A stretch of DNA of 64,000 nucleotides from M55B127 sp034521955 (lineage in GTDB: Bacteria > Bacillota > Halanaerobiia > Halanaerobiales > M55B127). Below the pieces are notes generated by a model that was given only the letters and a program-made list of their open reading frames with translations, was not told the DNA's origin and did no database searches. Positions 55,014 to 64,000 of this stretch are shown here, piece by piece. Location of the stretch: the NCBI GenBank assembly GCA_034521955.1, contig JAXHLT010000003.1, positions 62,001 to 126,000 on the forward strand. Reading direction: 5' to 3'. The position numbers and the translations under genes are program-made. Within the stretch, counting starts at the first letter, position 1, and every line of letters starts with the position of its first letter.

Positions 55014-56051
55014 TTGTTTAATTTTTTAAGTGCACCTTTTTCCCGCGATATGGGAATAGATTTAGGTACAGCTAATACATTAGTTTATGTAAAAGGTAAA
55101 GGTATAATTATTAGAGAGCCATCAGTTGTTGCATTAAATGAAAGAAATAAAAAAATATTAGCTGTGGGAAATGAAGCTAAAAATATGATTGGTAGAACCC
55201 CAGGTAATATAAAAGCAATTAGACCGATGAAAGATGGAGTAATTGCTGATTTTGATGTAACTGAAACAATGTTGAGACACTTCATAAGAAAAGCTCATAA
55301 AAGAAATAGATTGGTAAGACCTAGAATTATAATTTGTGTCCCTTCTGGAGTTACTGAGGTAGAAAAAAGAGCTGTAATTGATGCCGCTCTTCAAGCAGGT
55401 GCTAGAAGTGCTTTTTTAATTGAAGAGCCGATGGCAGCAGCAATAGGAGCTGGACTACCTATTCATGAACCTACCGGGAATATGATTGTAGATATTGGTG
55501 GGGGAACTACAGAAGTTGCTGTTATCTCTTTAGGCGGTATTGTTACCAGTAGTTCAATTAGAATTGGTGGAGATGAGATGGATGAAGGTATTTCACAATA
55601 CATCAAAAAGAACTATAATTTAATGATTGGAGAAAGAACTGCAGAACAGATTAAAATAGATATTGGTACAGCTACAGGGGATAATGGTGATTTAACTAAA
55701 GAAATAAAAGGTAGAGACTTAGTAAATGGCTTACCTAAAACAATTACAATTAGTTCTAATGAAATAAAAGAAGCATTAAAAGAAACTGTAAATAGCATTT
55801 TAGATGCTGTAAAAAGAACATTGGAAAAAACTCCACCTGAATTAGCTTCTGATGTAATGGGTAGAGGTATTATACTTACCGGTGGAGGAGCTTTATTACA
55901 CGGAATAGATGATTTATTGATTGAGGCGACACAAATGCCTGTATATTTAGCTGAGGATCCACTGGATTGCGTAGTAATTGGTACTGGAATTGCTTTAGAA
56001 GAATTAGATAAAATCAAGGATTTATTAATAACCCCAAAAAAATTATCATAG
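55014..56051 (+). CDS. mreB: Rod shape-determining protein MreB
   Basis: Bacterial actin that organises lateral wall synthesis. 345 residues; DMGIDLGTANTLVY (phosphate 1), IVDIGGGTTEVAVISLGG (phosphate 2) and LTGGGALL (adenosine) are present. TTG start after AAGGGGAG. Heads the mreBCD-mrdA set. Confidence 0.97.
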   Translation: MFNFLSAPFSRDMGIDLGTANTLVYVKGKGIIIREPSVVALNERNKKILAVGNEAKNMIGRTPGNIKAIRPMKDGVIADFDVTETMLRHFIRKAHKRNRLVRPRIIICVPSGVTEVEKRAVIDAALQAGARSAFLIEEPMAAAIGAGLPIHEPTGNMIVDIGGGTTEVAVISLGGIVTSSSIRIGGDEMDEGISQYIKKNYNLMIGERTAEQIKIDIGTATGDNGDLTKEIKGRDLVNGLPKTITISSNEIKEALKETVNSILDAVKRTLEKTPPELASDVMGRGIILTGGGALLHGIDDLLIEATQMPVYLAEDPLDCVVIGTGIALEELDKIKDLLITPKKLS

Positions 56052-56063
56052 GGGGAATATAAA

Positions 56064-56888
56064 TTGAATAATAAAGGAAAACTAGTATTAATAGCGGTTA
56101 TCTTAATTTTAGTTATTACAGTGGCTTCTCTTTATTTTTTCAATATTAACATTTCATATTTTCAATATATAGAAAAAGGTATATATAATTTATTAAGTCC
56201 TGTAATTAACTACTTTACTTATATTTATGATAGTACAGTGTCTTATTGGGTGGGCGTATTGAATGTGGATGAAGTGATGGAAAGAAACAAGAAATTAGAA
56301 AAAGAAGTTTCCTACCTAAAAATTGAAAATATGATTTTAAAAAGTTATCAAAGGGAAAATGAGAGATTAAGAGAGTTGTTATCTTTTAAAGAACATGTAC
56401 CTTTTGATACTTTGGGAGCTTCGGTAATTGGATTTAGTCCTTCATTATGGGAAAATAAAATAATAATTAATAGAGGTTCAAATGATGGAATTAGAAAAAA
56501 GATGCCTGTAATTAGTTATAATGGATCCTTAGTTGGAAGAGTTGATTATGTCGGTTCAAGTACGTCACAAGTATCATTAATATATGATCCAGAATTTACT
56601 GTTGGGGGAATAGTTCAAAGAAATGATTCAAGGACAATCGGTATTGTTAAGGGTCAACTAAATAATGATAAAATAAATATTATGGATAAAATATCCTGGG
56701 ACTCAAATATAAAAGAAGATGATATTGTTATAACATCTGGATTTTCCAATAACTATCCCAAAGGTTTACCTATTGGAAAAGTGGTTAGTGTAAGTCCAGA
56801 TAATTATGGTTTGTCACAGAAAGCAGAATTAGAATTGTTTAGTTCTATTAAGACTATAGAAGAAATTTTAATAATTACAAACTTTTAG
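56064..56888 (+). CDS. mreC: Rod shape-determining protein MreC
   Basis: A 274-residue bitopic protein: one N-terminal helix, a coiled coil (about residues 70-110), then the beta-barrel domain with IINRGSNDGIRKKMPV and VGRVDYVG. It scaffolds MreD and PBP2. TTG start after GGGGGAA. Confidence 0.94.
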   Translation: MNNKGKLVLIAVILILVITVASLYFFNINISYFQYIEKGIYNLLSPVINYFTYIYDSTVSYWVGVLNVDEVMERNKKLEKEVSYLKIENMILKSYQRENERLRELLSFKEHVPFDTLGASVIGFSPSLWENKIIINRGSNDGIRKKMPVISYNGSLVGRVDYVGSSTSQVSLIYDPEFTVGGIVQRNDSRTIGIVKGQLNNDKINIMDKISWDSNIKEDDIVITSGFSNNYPKGLPIGKVVSVSPDNYGLSQKAELELFSSIKTIEEILIITNF

Positions 56889-56898
56889 GAGGATTTTT

Positions 56899-57399
56899 TT
56901 GAACCGTAATGTAATATTTTTATTAATTTTAATAATAGGATTGATCCTGCAGGTTACATTATTTTCCTTTTATACTCCATGGGGAATTAAACCTGACTTG
57001 ATATTGGTTCTTATTATAGTTATTGCTATTTTGGAAGGACCAAAAACAGGTTTAATGTTCGGAGTTATAGGGGGATTACTGCAGGATGTTTTTCTAGGAG
57101 ATTTTATTTCTGTAAATACTATCATAAAAGCACCATTTGCTTATATTACTGGATACTTAGAAGGACATTTTTATAAAGGTAATTTTTTATTAGCTCCTTT
57201 TATTACATTTGTTGCTTCAAATATATATTATTTATTAACTATAATATTATCTGAAGAATTAATATTTAATGTCAATTATTGGCAGACTTTTAAGAATATA
57301 ATGTTTCCAAGTTCAGTTTATAATTCAATATTAGCTTTAATTATTTATATTGTTTTCTATCGATTATTTAACTATGGTGAGGATTATTATGGAAGATAG
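56899..57399 (+). CDS. mreD: Rod shape-determining protein MreD
   Basis: A 166-residue membrane protein with about five helices; KPDLILVLIIVIAILEGPKTG and GGLLQDVFLGD are MreD signatures. TTG start after AGGAGG. The end overlaps mrdA by 11 bases. Confidence 0.92.
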   Translation: MNRNVIFLLILIIGLILQVTLFSFYTPWGIKPDLILVLIIVIAILEGPKTGLMFGVIGGLLQDVFLGDFISVNTIIKAPFAYITGYLEGHFYKGNFLLAPFITFVASNIYYLLTIILSEELIFNVNYWQTFKNIMFPSSVYNSILALIIYIVFYRLFNYGEDYYGR

Positions 57400-59326
57400 A
57401 TTAAAAATTTTAAAAATAATAATTGTTATTATTTGCGTATTCTTAATTGGCAGAGCTTTTCAACTACAAATAATTGATGGTGAATATTATTATGATTTAT
57501 CTGAAGGTAATCGTACATCATTTAGACCAATAACTGCTCCTAGAGGTAAAATCATTGATAATGAAGGTAATATCTTAGTAAGCAATAAACTATCCCATAA
57601 TTTATACTTACTACCAAATGAGTTACATCCAGATATTGAAATAGATAACCTGATTAAAGAGGTTGCTAATTTAACTTCTTTAGAATATGAAACATTATTA
57701 GAAAACTATAATTTTAGTAAAGAAAACTTAAATAATCAAAATTCTCTTATTTTAAAAAGAAATATAAATAAAGAAGACATGGTTATTTTATTAGAAAATG
57801 AAAAAGAATTACCTGGAATACTTGTAAAGGAATCTTCAGTTAGAGACTATGTTTATGATGATATAGCAGCTCATTTAATTGGTTATATAGGAGAAATTAG
57901 CAAAGAAGAATTAAGAAGTTATTCTACTCAAGGAATAAATTCTTATCATGTACAGGATATGATAGGAAAATCAGGTTTAGAAAAAGAATATGAAGCTTAT
58001 TTAAAAGGTATTGATGGAGTACGTCAAATAGAAGTGAATAATTTAGGTGAAATGGTAAAAGAACTTGGTACAAAACCACCTGTTTCGGGAAATAATATAT
58101 TTTTGAATATTAACTTATCTTTTCAAAGAAAGGTAGAAGAAATTCTTGAAGTACACATTAAAAGATTAATGCAGGAAGCTGAGAACGATCCTGAAAGGTA
58201 TAAACCAACAGGTGGATCTGCAGTTGTAATTAACCCTAATAACGGTAAAGTAATAGCAATGGCAAGTTTTCCAGACTTTGATCTTAATAAATTCTCACAG
58301 GGTATAAGTGCTAAAGAATATCAAATTTTATCTAATGATCCTATGAATCCCATGTTAAATCGAAATATAATGGTGTCTGTTCCACCAGGATCTTTGTTTA
58401 AATTAATAACAGGTGCAGCAGCTATTAGAAATTTGGATATTAATGCTGATACAGAGTTTGTAGATGAAAATGGACTATTCTATATACCAGGTTGGTCAAG
58501 ACCTTTTAGAAACTGGCATCCCGGCGGAGAAGGAAGACTTGATTTCACAAAAGCCATTGCAAGGTCTAATAATATAGTATTTTATCAGTTGGGTTATGAT
58601 TTATATAAAAACTTTGGAGGAAAGAAATTAATTTCTACAGCAAGAGCATTTGGTTTAGGAGAAAAAACCCAAATTGATTTACCTGAAGAAAAAAGTGGTG
58701 CTTTACCTTTTGAAGTTGATGATGAAATAGAGGGTAATTGGTATCCAGGAGATTCAGTTAATTTATCAATTGGTCAGGGAGGACTTTTAACAACACCAAT
58801 TCAATTAGTTAATTATATATCAGCAGTTGCGAATAAAGGAACTCTTTATCAGCCATATATAGTTGATATGATAATGAATCCTGAAGGGGATATAGTTTAT
58901 GATCAAAAACCAAAAATTTTAAAGGAATTAGATTATGAAAAAAGAGTTTTTGATATTCTCCAACAAGGTATGAAAGAAGTAACTATGAGTTCATATGGTA
59001 CTGCTAGAAGTACATTTTTAGACTTTCCTGTAGAAGTAGCAGGTAAAACAGGTACTGCTCAGACAAGTAGAGAAAATATAAGTCATGGATGGTTTGGTGG
59101 ATATGCACCAGTAGAAGATCCTGAAATTGCTGTATTAGTATTTTTAGAAAATGGTAGTTCAAGTAGTTATACCTTACCAATTGCTGGAGATATAATAAAA
59201 GAATATTTTGGTTATGGAACTAACGATAATAATGAATTAGAAGATAATGAAGAAACTGTAAAAAATATAATTGAAGATAAAAACAGTCTTTTAGATTATA
59301 TTAGTGGAGTGTTTTCTTCTGAATAG
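57389..59326 (+). CDS. mrdA: Penicillin-binding protein 2 (elongasome transpeptidase)
   Basis: A 645-residue class B PBP: one N-terminal helix, dimerisation domain (TAPRGKIIDNEGNIL) and a transpeptidase domain with SLFK (Ser335), SNN (Ser393) and KTG (Lys553). It crosslinks side-wall peptidoglycan with RodA. The frame opens at 57350, but GGTGAGG points to ATG 57389. Confidence 0.95.
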   Translation: MEDRLKILKIIIVIICVFLIGRAFQLQIIDGEYYYDLSEGNRTSFRPITAPRGKIIDNEGNILVSNKLSHNLYLLPNELHPDIEIDNLIKEVANLTSLEYETLLENYNFSKENLNNQNSLILKRNINKEDMVILLENEKELPGILVKESSVRDYVYDDIAAHLIGYIGEISKEELRSYSTQGINSYHVQDMIGKSGLEKEYEAYLKGIDGVRQIEVNNLGEMVKELGTKPPVSGNNIFLNINLSFQRKVEEILEVHIKRLMQEAENDPERYKPTGGSAVVINPNNGKVIAMASFPDFDLNKFSQGISAKEYQILSNDPMNPMLNRNIMVSVPPGSLFKLITGAAAIRNLDINADTEFVDENGLFYIPGWSRPFRNWHPGGEGRLDFTKAIARSNNIVFYQLGYDLYKNFGGKKLISTARAFGLGEKTQIDLPEEKSGALPFEVDDEIEGNWYPGDSVNLSIGQGGLLTTPIQLVNYISAVANKGTLYQPYIVDMIMNPEGDIVYDQKPKILKELDYEKRVFDILQQGMKEVTMSSYGTARSTFLDFPVEVAGKTGTAQTSRENISHGWFGGYAPVEDPEIAVLVFLENGSSSSYTLPIAGDIIKEYFGYGTNDNNELEDNEETVKNIIEDKNSLLDYISGVFSSE

Positions 59327-59385
59327 AAAGGAATTCATTAATTATTAGTTAATTTATAATAATAAGAAAGGATAGGTTTTTTATA

Positions 59386-60000
59386 ATGAGATCACCTATA
59401 TCATTTAAAGTTGCAAAAGATGGGATTGTACTAACATTAAATCCTGAATCTAAATTTAGAGATATACTTAACGCATTAAAAGATCATGTACAGACAGCAA
59501 CTAATTTTTATGCTGGAGCAGATTTATTCATTAATATATCAGAAAATAGTTTTAAAATAGATCAATTAAATGAAATTGTTAATGTAGCAAGGGGTTACAA
59601 AGATGTAAAAAATGTAATCTTCACATCGGATATGATTAAAAAGGAAACTATCGAAGTGGCTGATGATGGAGATACTGCTTTAATAAATAGAACTTTAAGA
59701 TCAGGTCAAAAAGTAAAAAGATCTGGCAATGTTGTTATTATAGGCGATATTAATCCTGGTGCTGAAGTCATAGCTGGTGGTAACATTATTGTATTTGGTA
59801 AAATAAGAGGAGTTGTTCATGCAGGGATGAAGGGATCTAATGATGCTTCTGTAATAGCACTTAGATTAGAGCCTACTCAGTTAAGAATATCTAAAAAGAT
59901 TGCAAGACCTCCTGAAGGTGCTGCTAAAAGTAATGAAATAAAACCGGAAAGAGCATTTATTCAGGATGGACAAATTATGGTAGAAAAATTTGAAATATAA
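59386..60000 (+). CDS. minC: Septum site-determining protein MinC
   Basis: A 204-residue FtsZ inhibitor. The N-terminal domain is followed by the beta-helical C-terminal domain with VVIIGDINPGAEVIAGGNII and VFGKIRGVVHAG, which binds MinD. ATG; AAAGGA lies 14 bases upstream, so the SD is weak. Confidence 0.93.
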   Translation: MRSPISFKVAKDGIVLTLNPESKFRDILNALKDHVQTATNFYAGADLFINISENSFKIDQLNEIVNVARGYKDVKNVIFTSDMIKKETIEVADDGDTALINRTLRSGQKVKRSGNVVIIGDINPGAEVIAGGNIIVFGKIRGVVHAGMKGSNDASVIALRLEPTQLRISKKIARPPEGAAKSNEIKPERAFIQDGQIMVEKFEI

Positions 60001-60026
60001 ATTTACATAAAAATGGAGGGAATAAA

Positions 60027-60821
60027 TTGGCAGGAAAATCATTAGTAATTACTTCGGGAAAAGGTGGAGTTGGCAAAACAACTACAGTTGCAAATATAGG
60101 TACTGCATTAGCTATGATGGATTATAAAGTCTGTCTTATTGATGCAGATATCGGTTTAAGAAATTTGGATGTAGTTATGGGTTTAGAAAATAGAATTGTA
60201 TATGACATAGTTGATGTGGTTGAAGACAATTGTAGATTAGAACAGGCATTAATTAGAGATAAAAGACATAAAAACTTATTTTTATTACCAGCAGCTCAAA
60301 CTAGAGATAAAACAGCTGTACAACCTGCAGAAATGAAAATTCTAGTTGATGACTTAAAAAAGGAAATGGATTTTATAATAATTGATTCACCTGCAGGTAT
60401 AGAACAAGGTTTTAAAAACGCTATAGCTGGTGCAGACGCTGCTTTAATAGTAACTACTCCGGAAGTATCTGCAGTTAGAGATGCTGACCGTATTATTGGT
60501 TTATTAGAGGCTGAAGGATTAAAAAATCCTGAGGTTATAATTAACAGGATAAATCCTGAAATGGTTAATAGAGGAGACATGATGAGTATTGAAGATATTA
60601 TTGAAATACTTGCTGTTAAATTAAAGGGGATTGTACCTGAAGATAATATAATTATAGTTTCTTCTAACAAAGGTGAACCAGTTGTATTAAAAGAAAACCC
60701 AAAAGCTGGTTTGGCATTTAGAAATATTGCAAAAAGAATTACTGGTGAAGATGTTAATTTCATTGATATAAAAGAAGACACATTTTTTACAAAAGTAAAA
60801 AAAATATTTAACTTTTCTTAA
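60027..60821 (+). CDS. minD: Septum site-determining ATPase MinD
   Basis: A 264-residue ParA-family ATPase. Deviant Walker A GKGGVGKTT (residues 11-19) and a C-terminal amphipathic helix (FFTKVKKIFNFS) for membrane binding. It recruits MinC and is removed by MinE. TTG start after GGAGGG. Confidence 0.96.
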   Translation: MAGKSLVITSGKGGVGKTTTVANIGTALAMMDYKVCLIDADIGLRNLDVVMGLENRIVYDIVDVVEDNCRLEQALIRDKRHKNLFLLPAAQTRDKTAVQPAEMKILVDDLKKEMDFIIIDSPAGIEQGFKNAIAGADAALIVTTPEVSAVRDADRIIGLLEAEGLKNPEVIINRINPEMVNRGDMMSIEDIIEILAVKLKGIVPEDNIIIVSSNKGEPVVLKENPKAGLAFRNIAKRITGEDVNFIDIKEDTFFTKVKKIFNFS

Positions 60822-60839
60822 TATAAGGGGGTAATTACA

Positions 60840-61110
60840 ATCGGATTATTAGAATTTTTAGGATTCAAAAAGAAAAAGAAAAAAAAGGAAGCAAGTAAAA
60901 ATGTTGCAAAAGAAAGATTACAGTTTATTCTTAGTACAGGACAGAATAAAGTTATCACCATCAGAAATGGAATCTTTGAAAAAGGATTTATTGAAAGTAA
61001 TGAAAAAATATGTTGATGTTGATGATAGAGAAATTGAAATGGAAATTAACCGTGAAGACCAGATGATGGCTATGGTTGCTAATTTCCCACTCACGAGGAA
61101 AAAGCAATAA
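60840..61110 (+). CDS. minE: Cell division topological factor MinE: +1 frameshift and apparent ATC start
   Basis: Stimulates MinD ATPase and confines MinCD to the poles. The family N-terminus GLLEFLGFKKKKKKKEASK and the MinD-contact helix NVAKERLQFIL are in one frame; VQDRIKLSPSEM and the rest are in the +1 frame, ending at 61110. Skipping one base at CTT_A (60930-60933) joins them to about 90 residues, the normal size. No ATG, GTG or TTG precedes the N-terminus. AAGGGGG lies 8 bases before ATC 60840 (ATT 60834 is also in frame). An ATG at 60901 in the second frame would lose the family N-terminus. Confidence 0.85.
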
Positions 61111-61122
61111 AGGAAGTATGAT

Positions 61123-62259
61123 ATGTATCTAAATAAAAAACTTTTTAGAAATTTAAATCTTTATATCCCTATAACAATTTTATTATTGATTGTGATAGGT
61201 TTATTTGCTATTAGTAGTGCTGTTGAAATCAATAGGGTTGATTCGATGGGTTCTACATATTTAAAAACACAAATCATTGCTGCAATTTTGGGTATTATGA
61301 TAGCTTTATTCATCCAGTTTTTTGATTATCGAATATTTAAAGAGTACTATCAACTGATATTTGGTTCAACAGTTATAATTCTTATAATGACACATATGTT
61401 TGGAACGAATGTAAGTGGTGGGAGAAGATGGATAGATTTGGGCTTTATTAATTTTCAACCATCTGAGGTAACTAAAATTGTTTTAATATTAGTGTTAGCT
61501 ACAATATTAGATCAAAATAAAGAATTTGATAATTTAAAAGATTTAATCATACCATTTATATATTTTCTTATTCCATTTACACTAATTATTTTAGAAAATG
61601 ATTTGGGAACGGCATTAGTGCTTTTGGTTATCTTTATTATCATGTTATTTGTAGCTGGTGCAAACAGAAAGTTTTTATATGTTTTTTTTGGTGGTGGATT
61701 TTTATTTGTAATTTCAGTTATATTTTCACATTTAATTTTTAGCACACCTTTACCTTTTTTGAAAGAATATCAACTTAACAGACTAATTGCGTTTATTAAT
61801 CCTAATATTGATCCACAAGGTATTGGATATAACATTATCCAATCAAAAATAGCATTAGGTTCTGGACAATTAATGGGGAAAGGTTTATTTGGTGGGACCC
61901 AAAATCAACTTAACTTCTTACCTGCAAAGCATACAGACTTTATTTTTTCAGTAATTGGTGAAGAATTTGGCTTTATTGGTGTAATTGTTGTAATTGCATT
62001 GTTTACATTATTAATTTGGCAGTTATTTAATATTGCAATTCAGGCTAAAGATAATTATGGTAGATTAGTTGTTAGTGGAATAATAGCAATGTTTTTCTTT
62101 CATATTGTTGAAAATATCGGTATGACAATGGGTGTAATGCCTATTACTGGGATACCTCTTCCATTTATTAGTTATGGAGGTACTTTTATGGTTACATCTA
62201 TAATTGCAATAGGGATAGCATTAAATATAAATATTAGAAAAAAGAAATTACATTTTTAA
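61123..62259 (+). CDS. rodA: Peptidoglycan glycosyltransferase RodA
   Basis: A 378-residue SEDS-family protein with about ten helices, polymerising glycan strands with PBP2. GGRRWIDLGFINFQPSEVTK, LLENDLGTALVL-type and GIPLPFISYGGTFMV segments are the SEDS signatures, including the essential Asp of ENDLGTA. ATG follows AAGGAAG. Position after minCDE is normal for Clostridia-like genomes. Confidence 0.95.
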   Translation: MYLNKKLFRNLNLYIPITILLLIVIGLFAISSAVEINRVDSMGSTYLKTQIIAAILGIMIALFIQFFDYRIFKEYYQLIFGSTVIILIMTHMFGTNVSGGRRWIDLGFINFQPSEVTKIVLILVLATILDQNKEFDNLKDLIIPFIYFLIPFTLIILENDLGTALVLLVIFIIMLFVAGANRKFLYVFFGGGFLFVISVIFSHLIFSTPLPFLKEYQLNRLIAFINPNIDPQGIGYNIIQSKIALGSGQLMGKGLFGGTQNQLNFLPAKHTDFIFSVIGEEFGFIGVIVVIALFTLLIWQLFNIAIQAKDNYGRLVVSGIIAMFFFHIVENIGMTMGVMPITGIPLPFISYGGTFMVTSIIAIGIALNINIRKKKLHF

Positions 62260-62286
62260 TAAATACTGTTTTTTGAGGTGTAGTAT

Positions 62287-64000
62287 ATGAATGTTAGAGA
62301 TAAAATTTATGATAAACTAATAGAGGTATCTAATCCTGAAAGATATATTGGAAATGAATATAATATTATTAAAAAAAAATGGGAAGACAATAAAATAAAA
62401 GTTTTAACTGCTTTTCCAGATGTGTATGAAATTGGAATGTCACACCTAGGTTTAAAAATAATCTATCATCTATTAAATAAAGAAGATAATATAATATGTG
62501 AAAGAACTTATTCGCCCTGGCCTGATTTAGAAAAATTACTTAGAAATGAGAAACTTCCTATTTTTTCTTTAGAATCAGGAAAAAGTGTTGATGAGTTTGA
62601 TATTTTAGCATTTACTCTTCAGTATGAAATGAGTTATACAAATATCTTAACAATTATGGACTTAGCTAATATATCCTTTTATAGCAAAGATCGAAAAGAA
62701 GATGATCCTTTAGTAATTGGAGGAGGTTCAATAGTAAGTAATATTGAGCCTGTAGCATTATTTTTTGATCTTATATTTATTGGTGAAGCAGAAAATCATA
62801 TTGTTGATATAATAAATAAATATGATGAGTACAAAAAAGAGGGACTATCCAAAACAGAAATTTTATTAAAATTATCTAAAATACCAGGTGTATATGTACC
62901 TTCTTTATATGATGTTGAATATACAGATGAAGGTACTATAAAAAGTATCAATTCTAATAAAAATGTTAAGTCTAAGGTGCAAAGACAGCTTGTTTCTAAT
63001 TTGGATGAAGCCTTTTATCCAGAAGACTTTCTTGTTCCATATATTGATATAGTGCATGATAGAGCAACTATTGAAGTTTCTAGAGGATGTACAAAAGGTT
63101 GTAGGTTTTGTTCAGCAGGTATAACTTATCGTCCGGTTCGTGAAAGAAAAAAAGAAACTCTTTTAAAACAAATAGATAATATTTTAGAAAGTACAGGCTA
63201 TGATGAAATATCACTTACTTCTTTAAGTACAGTGGATCATACTGAAATAAAAGATTTAGTTCAAGAACTAACTGCAAAATATGAAAAAGACAATGTAAGT
63301 GTTTCATTATCTTCTTTAAGGATTGATAAGTTTTCTGTAGAACTGGCTAAAGAAGTACAGAAGGTTAGAAAAACAGGTTTAACATTTGCTCCTGAAGCTG
63401 GTACTGAAAGATTAAGAAGGGTAATCAACAAGGGAGTTTCTGAAGAAAATCTATATGAAGCTTGTAAAGCTGCATTTAACGAAGGTTGGTCAACAGTTAA
63501 ATTATATTTCATGATTGGTTTACCCACTGAAACAAAAGAAGATTTAAAAGGTATTGTTGATATGGTAAACAATGTATTAGAAATAGGTAAAGATATTCGA
63601 AAAGATAATAAAAATTCTATGAGACCTATTAGAATAAATGTAAGTATTTCTACCTTTATTCCTAAGGCATCAACTCCTTTTCAATGGGAACCAATGGTAG
63701 ATAAAGTTGATTTAAAAAACAAAATTAATTTTCTAAGAAGTAAATTAAATAAAAAGGGTATAAACTTTAGCTGGAATGATGAAAACTTATCTTTACTTGA
63801 AAGTGTTTTTTCAAGAGGAGATAGGAGATTATCGGATGTTTTAATTACTGCCTGGGAAAAAGGAGCAAGGTTTGATGGTTGGGGAGACTTTTTTGATATA
63901 AATATTTGGTTAGAAGCTTTTAAAGAAAACAAGATAGATCCAGATTTTTATTTAAGAAGAAGAGATAAAGATGAGATATTACCTTGGGATCATATTGATT
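62287..64000 (+). CDS. B12-binding-type radical SAM protein (TIGR03960-like), 3' end outside window
   Basis: I translated 571 codons without a stop up to the edge. FPDVYEIGMSHLGLKI is the N-terminal B12-binding-like region, then RGCTKGCRFCSAG binds the 4Fe-4S/SAM cluster (CxxxCxxC), with FAPEAGTERLRRVINKG after it. This matches the radical SAM family encoded between rodA and rng/rplU in Firmicutes. The reaction is unknown. ATG after GAGGTG. Confidence 0.87.
   Translation, partial: MNVRDKIYDKLIEVSNPERYIGNEYNIIKKKWEDNKIKVLTAFPDVYEIGMSHLGLKIIYHLLNKEDNIICERTYSPWPDLEKLLRNEKLPIFSLESGKSVDEFDILAFTLQYEMSYTNILTIMDLANISFYSKDRKEDDPLVIGGGSIVSNIEPVALFFDLIFIGEAENHIVDIINKYDEYKKEGLSKTEILLKLSKIPGVYVPSLYDVEYTDEGTIKSINSNKNVKSKVQRQLVSNLDEAFYPEDFLVPYIDIVHDRATIEVSRGCTKGCRFCSAGITYRPVRERKKETLLKQIDNILESTGYDEISLTSLSTVDHTEIKDLVQELTAKYEKDNVSVSLSSLRIDKFSVELAKEVQKVRKTGLTFAPEAGTERLRRVINKGVSEENLYEACKAAFNEGWSTVKLYFMIGLPTETKEDLKGIVDMVNNVLEIGKDIRKDNKNSMRPIRINVSISTFIPKASTPFQWEPMVDKVDLKNKINFLRSKLNKKGINFSWNDENLSLLESVFSRGDRRLSDVLITAWEKGARFDGWGDFFDINIWLEAFKENKIDPDFYLRRRDKDEILPWDHID

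Noticed and set aside
60901..61110. Stand-alone short MinE starting at ATG 60901
   Set aside because: It would replace the conserved N-terminus and MinD-contact helix, which are encoded upstream in the other frame, by an unrelated sequence.

Overview
The window is a gene-dense, very AT-rich stretch of a bacterial chromosome. The gene content points to a fermentative, strictly anaerobic Firmicute: a six-subunit Rnf complex, a PPi-type phosphofructokinase, an oxygen-sensitive Fe-S PurF, tryptophanase, a T-box, a ykkC-type riboswitch, and SD sequences close to AGGAGGTGATC. The mix of a maltodextrin importer, Rnf and heavy TTG start use suggests Halanaerobiales. That placement is an inference, because no 16S or marker search was possible. 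No phage, insertion sequence, CRISPR array or defence island was recognised. Nearly everything is housekeeping or central metabolism.

Layout. 1-2.6 kb: 3' end of lon, ysxC, a methyltransferase. 2.8-5.1 kb: tRNA-Arg(CCT), a small zinc-ribbon protein, a GNAT enzyme and an unassigned glycosyltransferase. 5.2-10.7 kb (minus): maltodextrin operon malE-malF-malG-neopullulanase, with a terminator-like hairpin after malE. 10.8-13.6 kb: divergent tryptophanase and PPi-phosphofructokinase. 13.6-16.5 kb: T-box leader and valS. 16.6-28.5 kb: purDEBCSQLFMNH, one eleven-gene operon behind a tandem guanine plus PRPP riboswitch leader. 28.6-38.1 kb: an oxidoreductase, a racemase-like protein, a lone FecCD permease with a MogA protein, a GH65 phosphorylase, two EamA transporters and a DUF47/Pit phosphate pair. 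38.0-39.4 kb (minus): an MFS transporter. 39.6-47.4 kb: glgC, pyridoxamine kinase, transketolase, a CCA-adding family enzyme, a DUF212 protein (minus), folC and a SPOR protein. 47.5-52.5 kb: rnfCDGEAB. 52.6-64 kb: a cell-shape and division cluster (NusG_II protein, Gx transporter, maf, radC, mreBCD, mrdA, minCDE, rodA) and a radical-SAM protein cut by the window end.

How it fits together. Maltodextrins enter through MalEFG (no ATPase here) and are trimmed by the cytoplasmic GH13 enzyme. GH65 phosphorolysis, GlgC, PPi-PFK and transketolase feed or drain the hexose-phosphate pool. Rnf links reduced ferredoxin to NAD and an ion gradient. Purine synthesis is gated by its end product (guanine) and its starting substrate (PRPP).

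Unusual points. folC, rnfB and minE each need a +1 frame change to give the family protein, at GGG_A, GGG_A and CTT_A, where the P-site tRNA could re-pair synonymously. Removing one base from the short homopolymer at each site gives the same peptide, so sequence error is a serious alternative. purH, minE and radC have no ATG, GTG or TTG at the expected start. TTG is the second commonest start codon, in about 13 of 59 genes.
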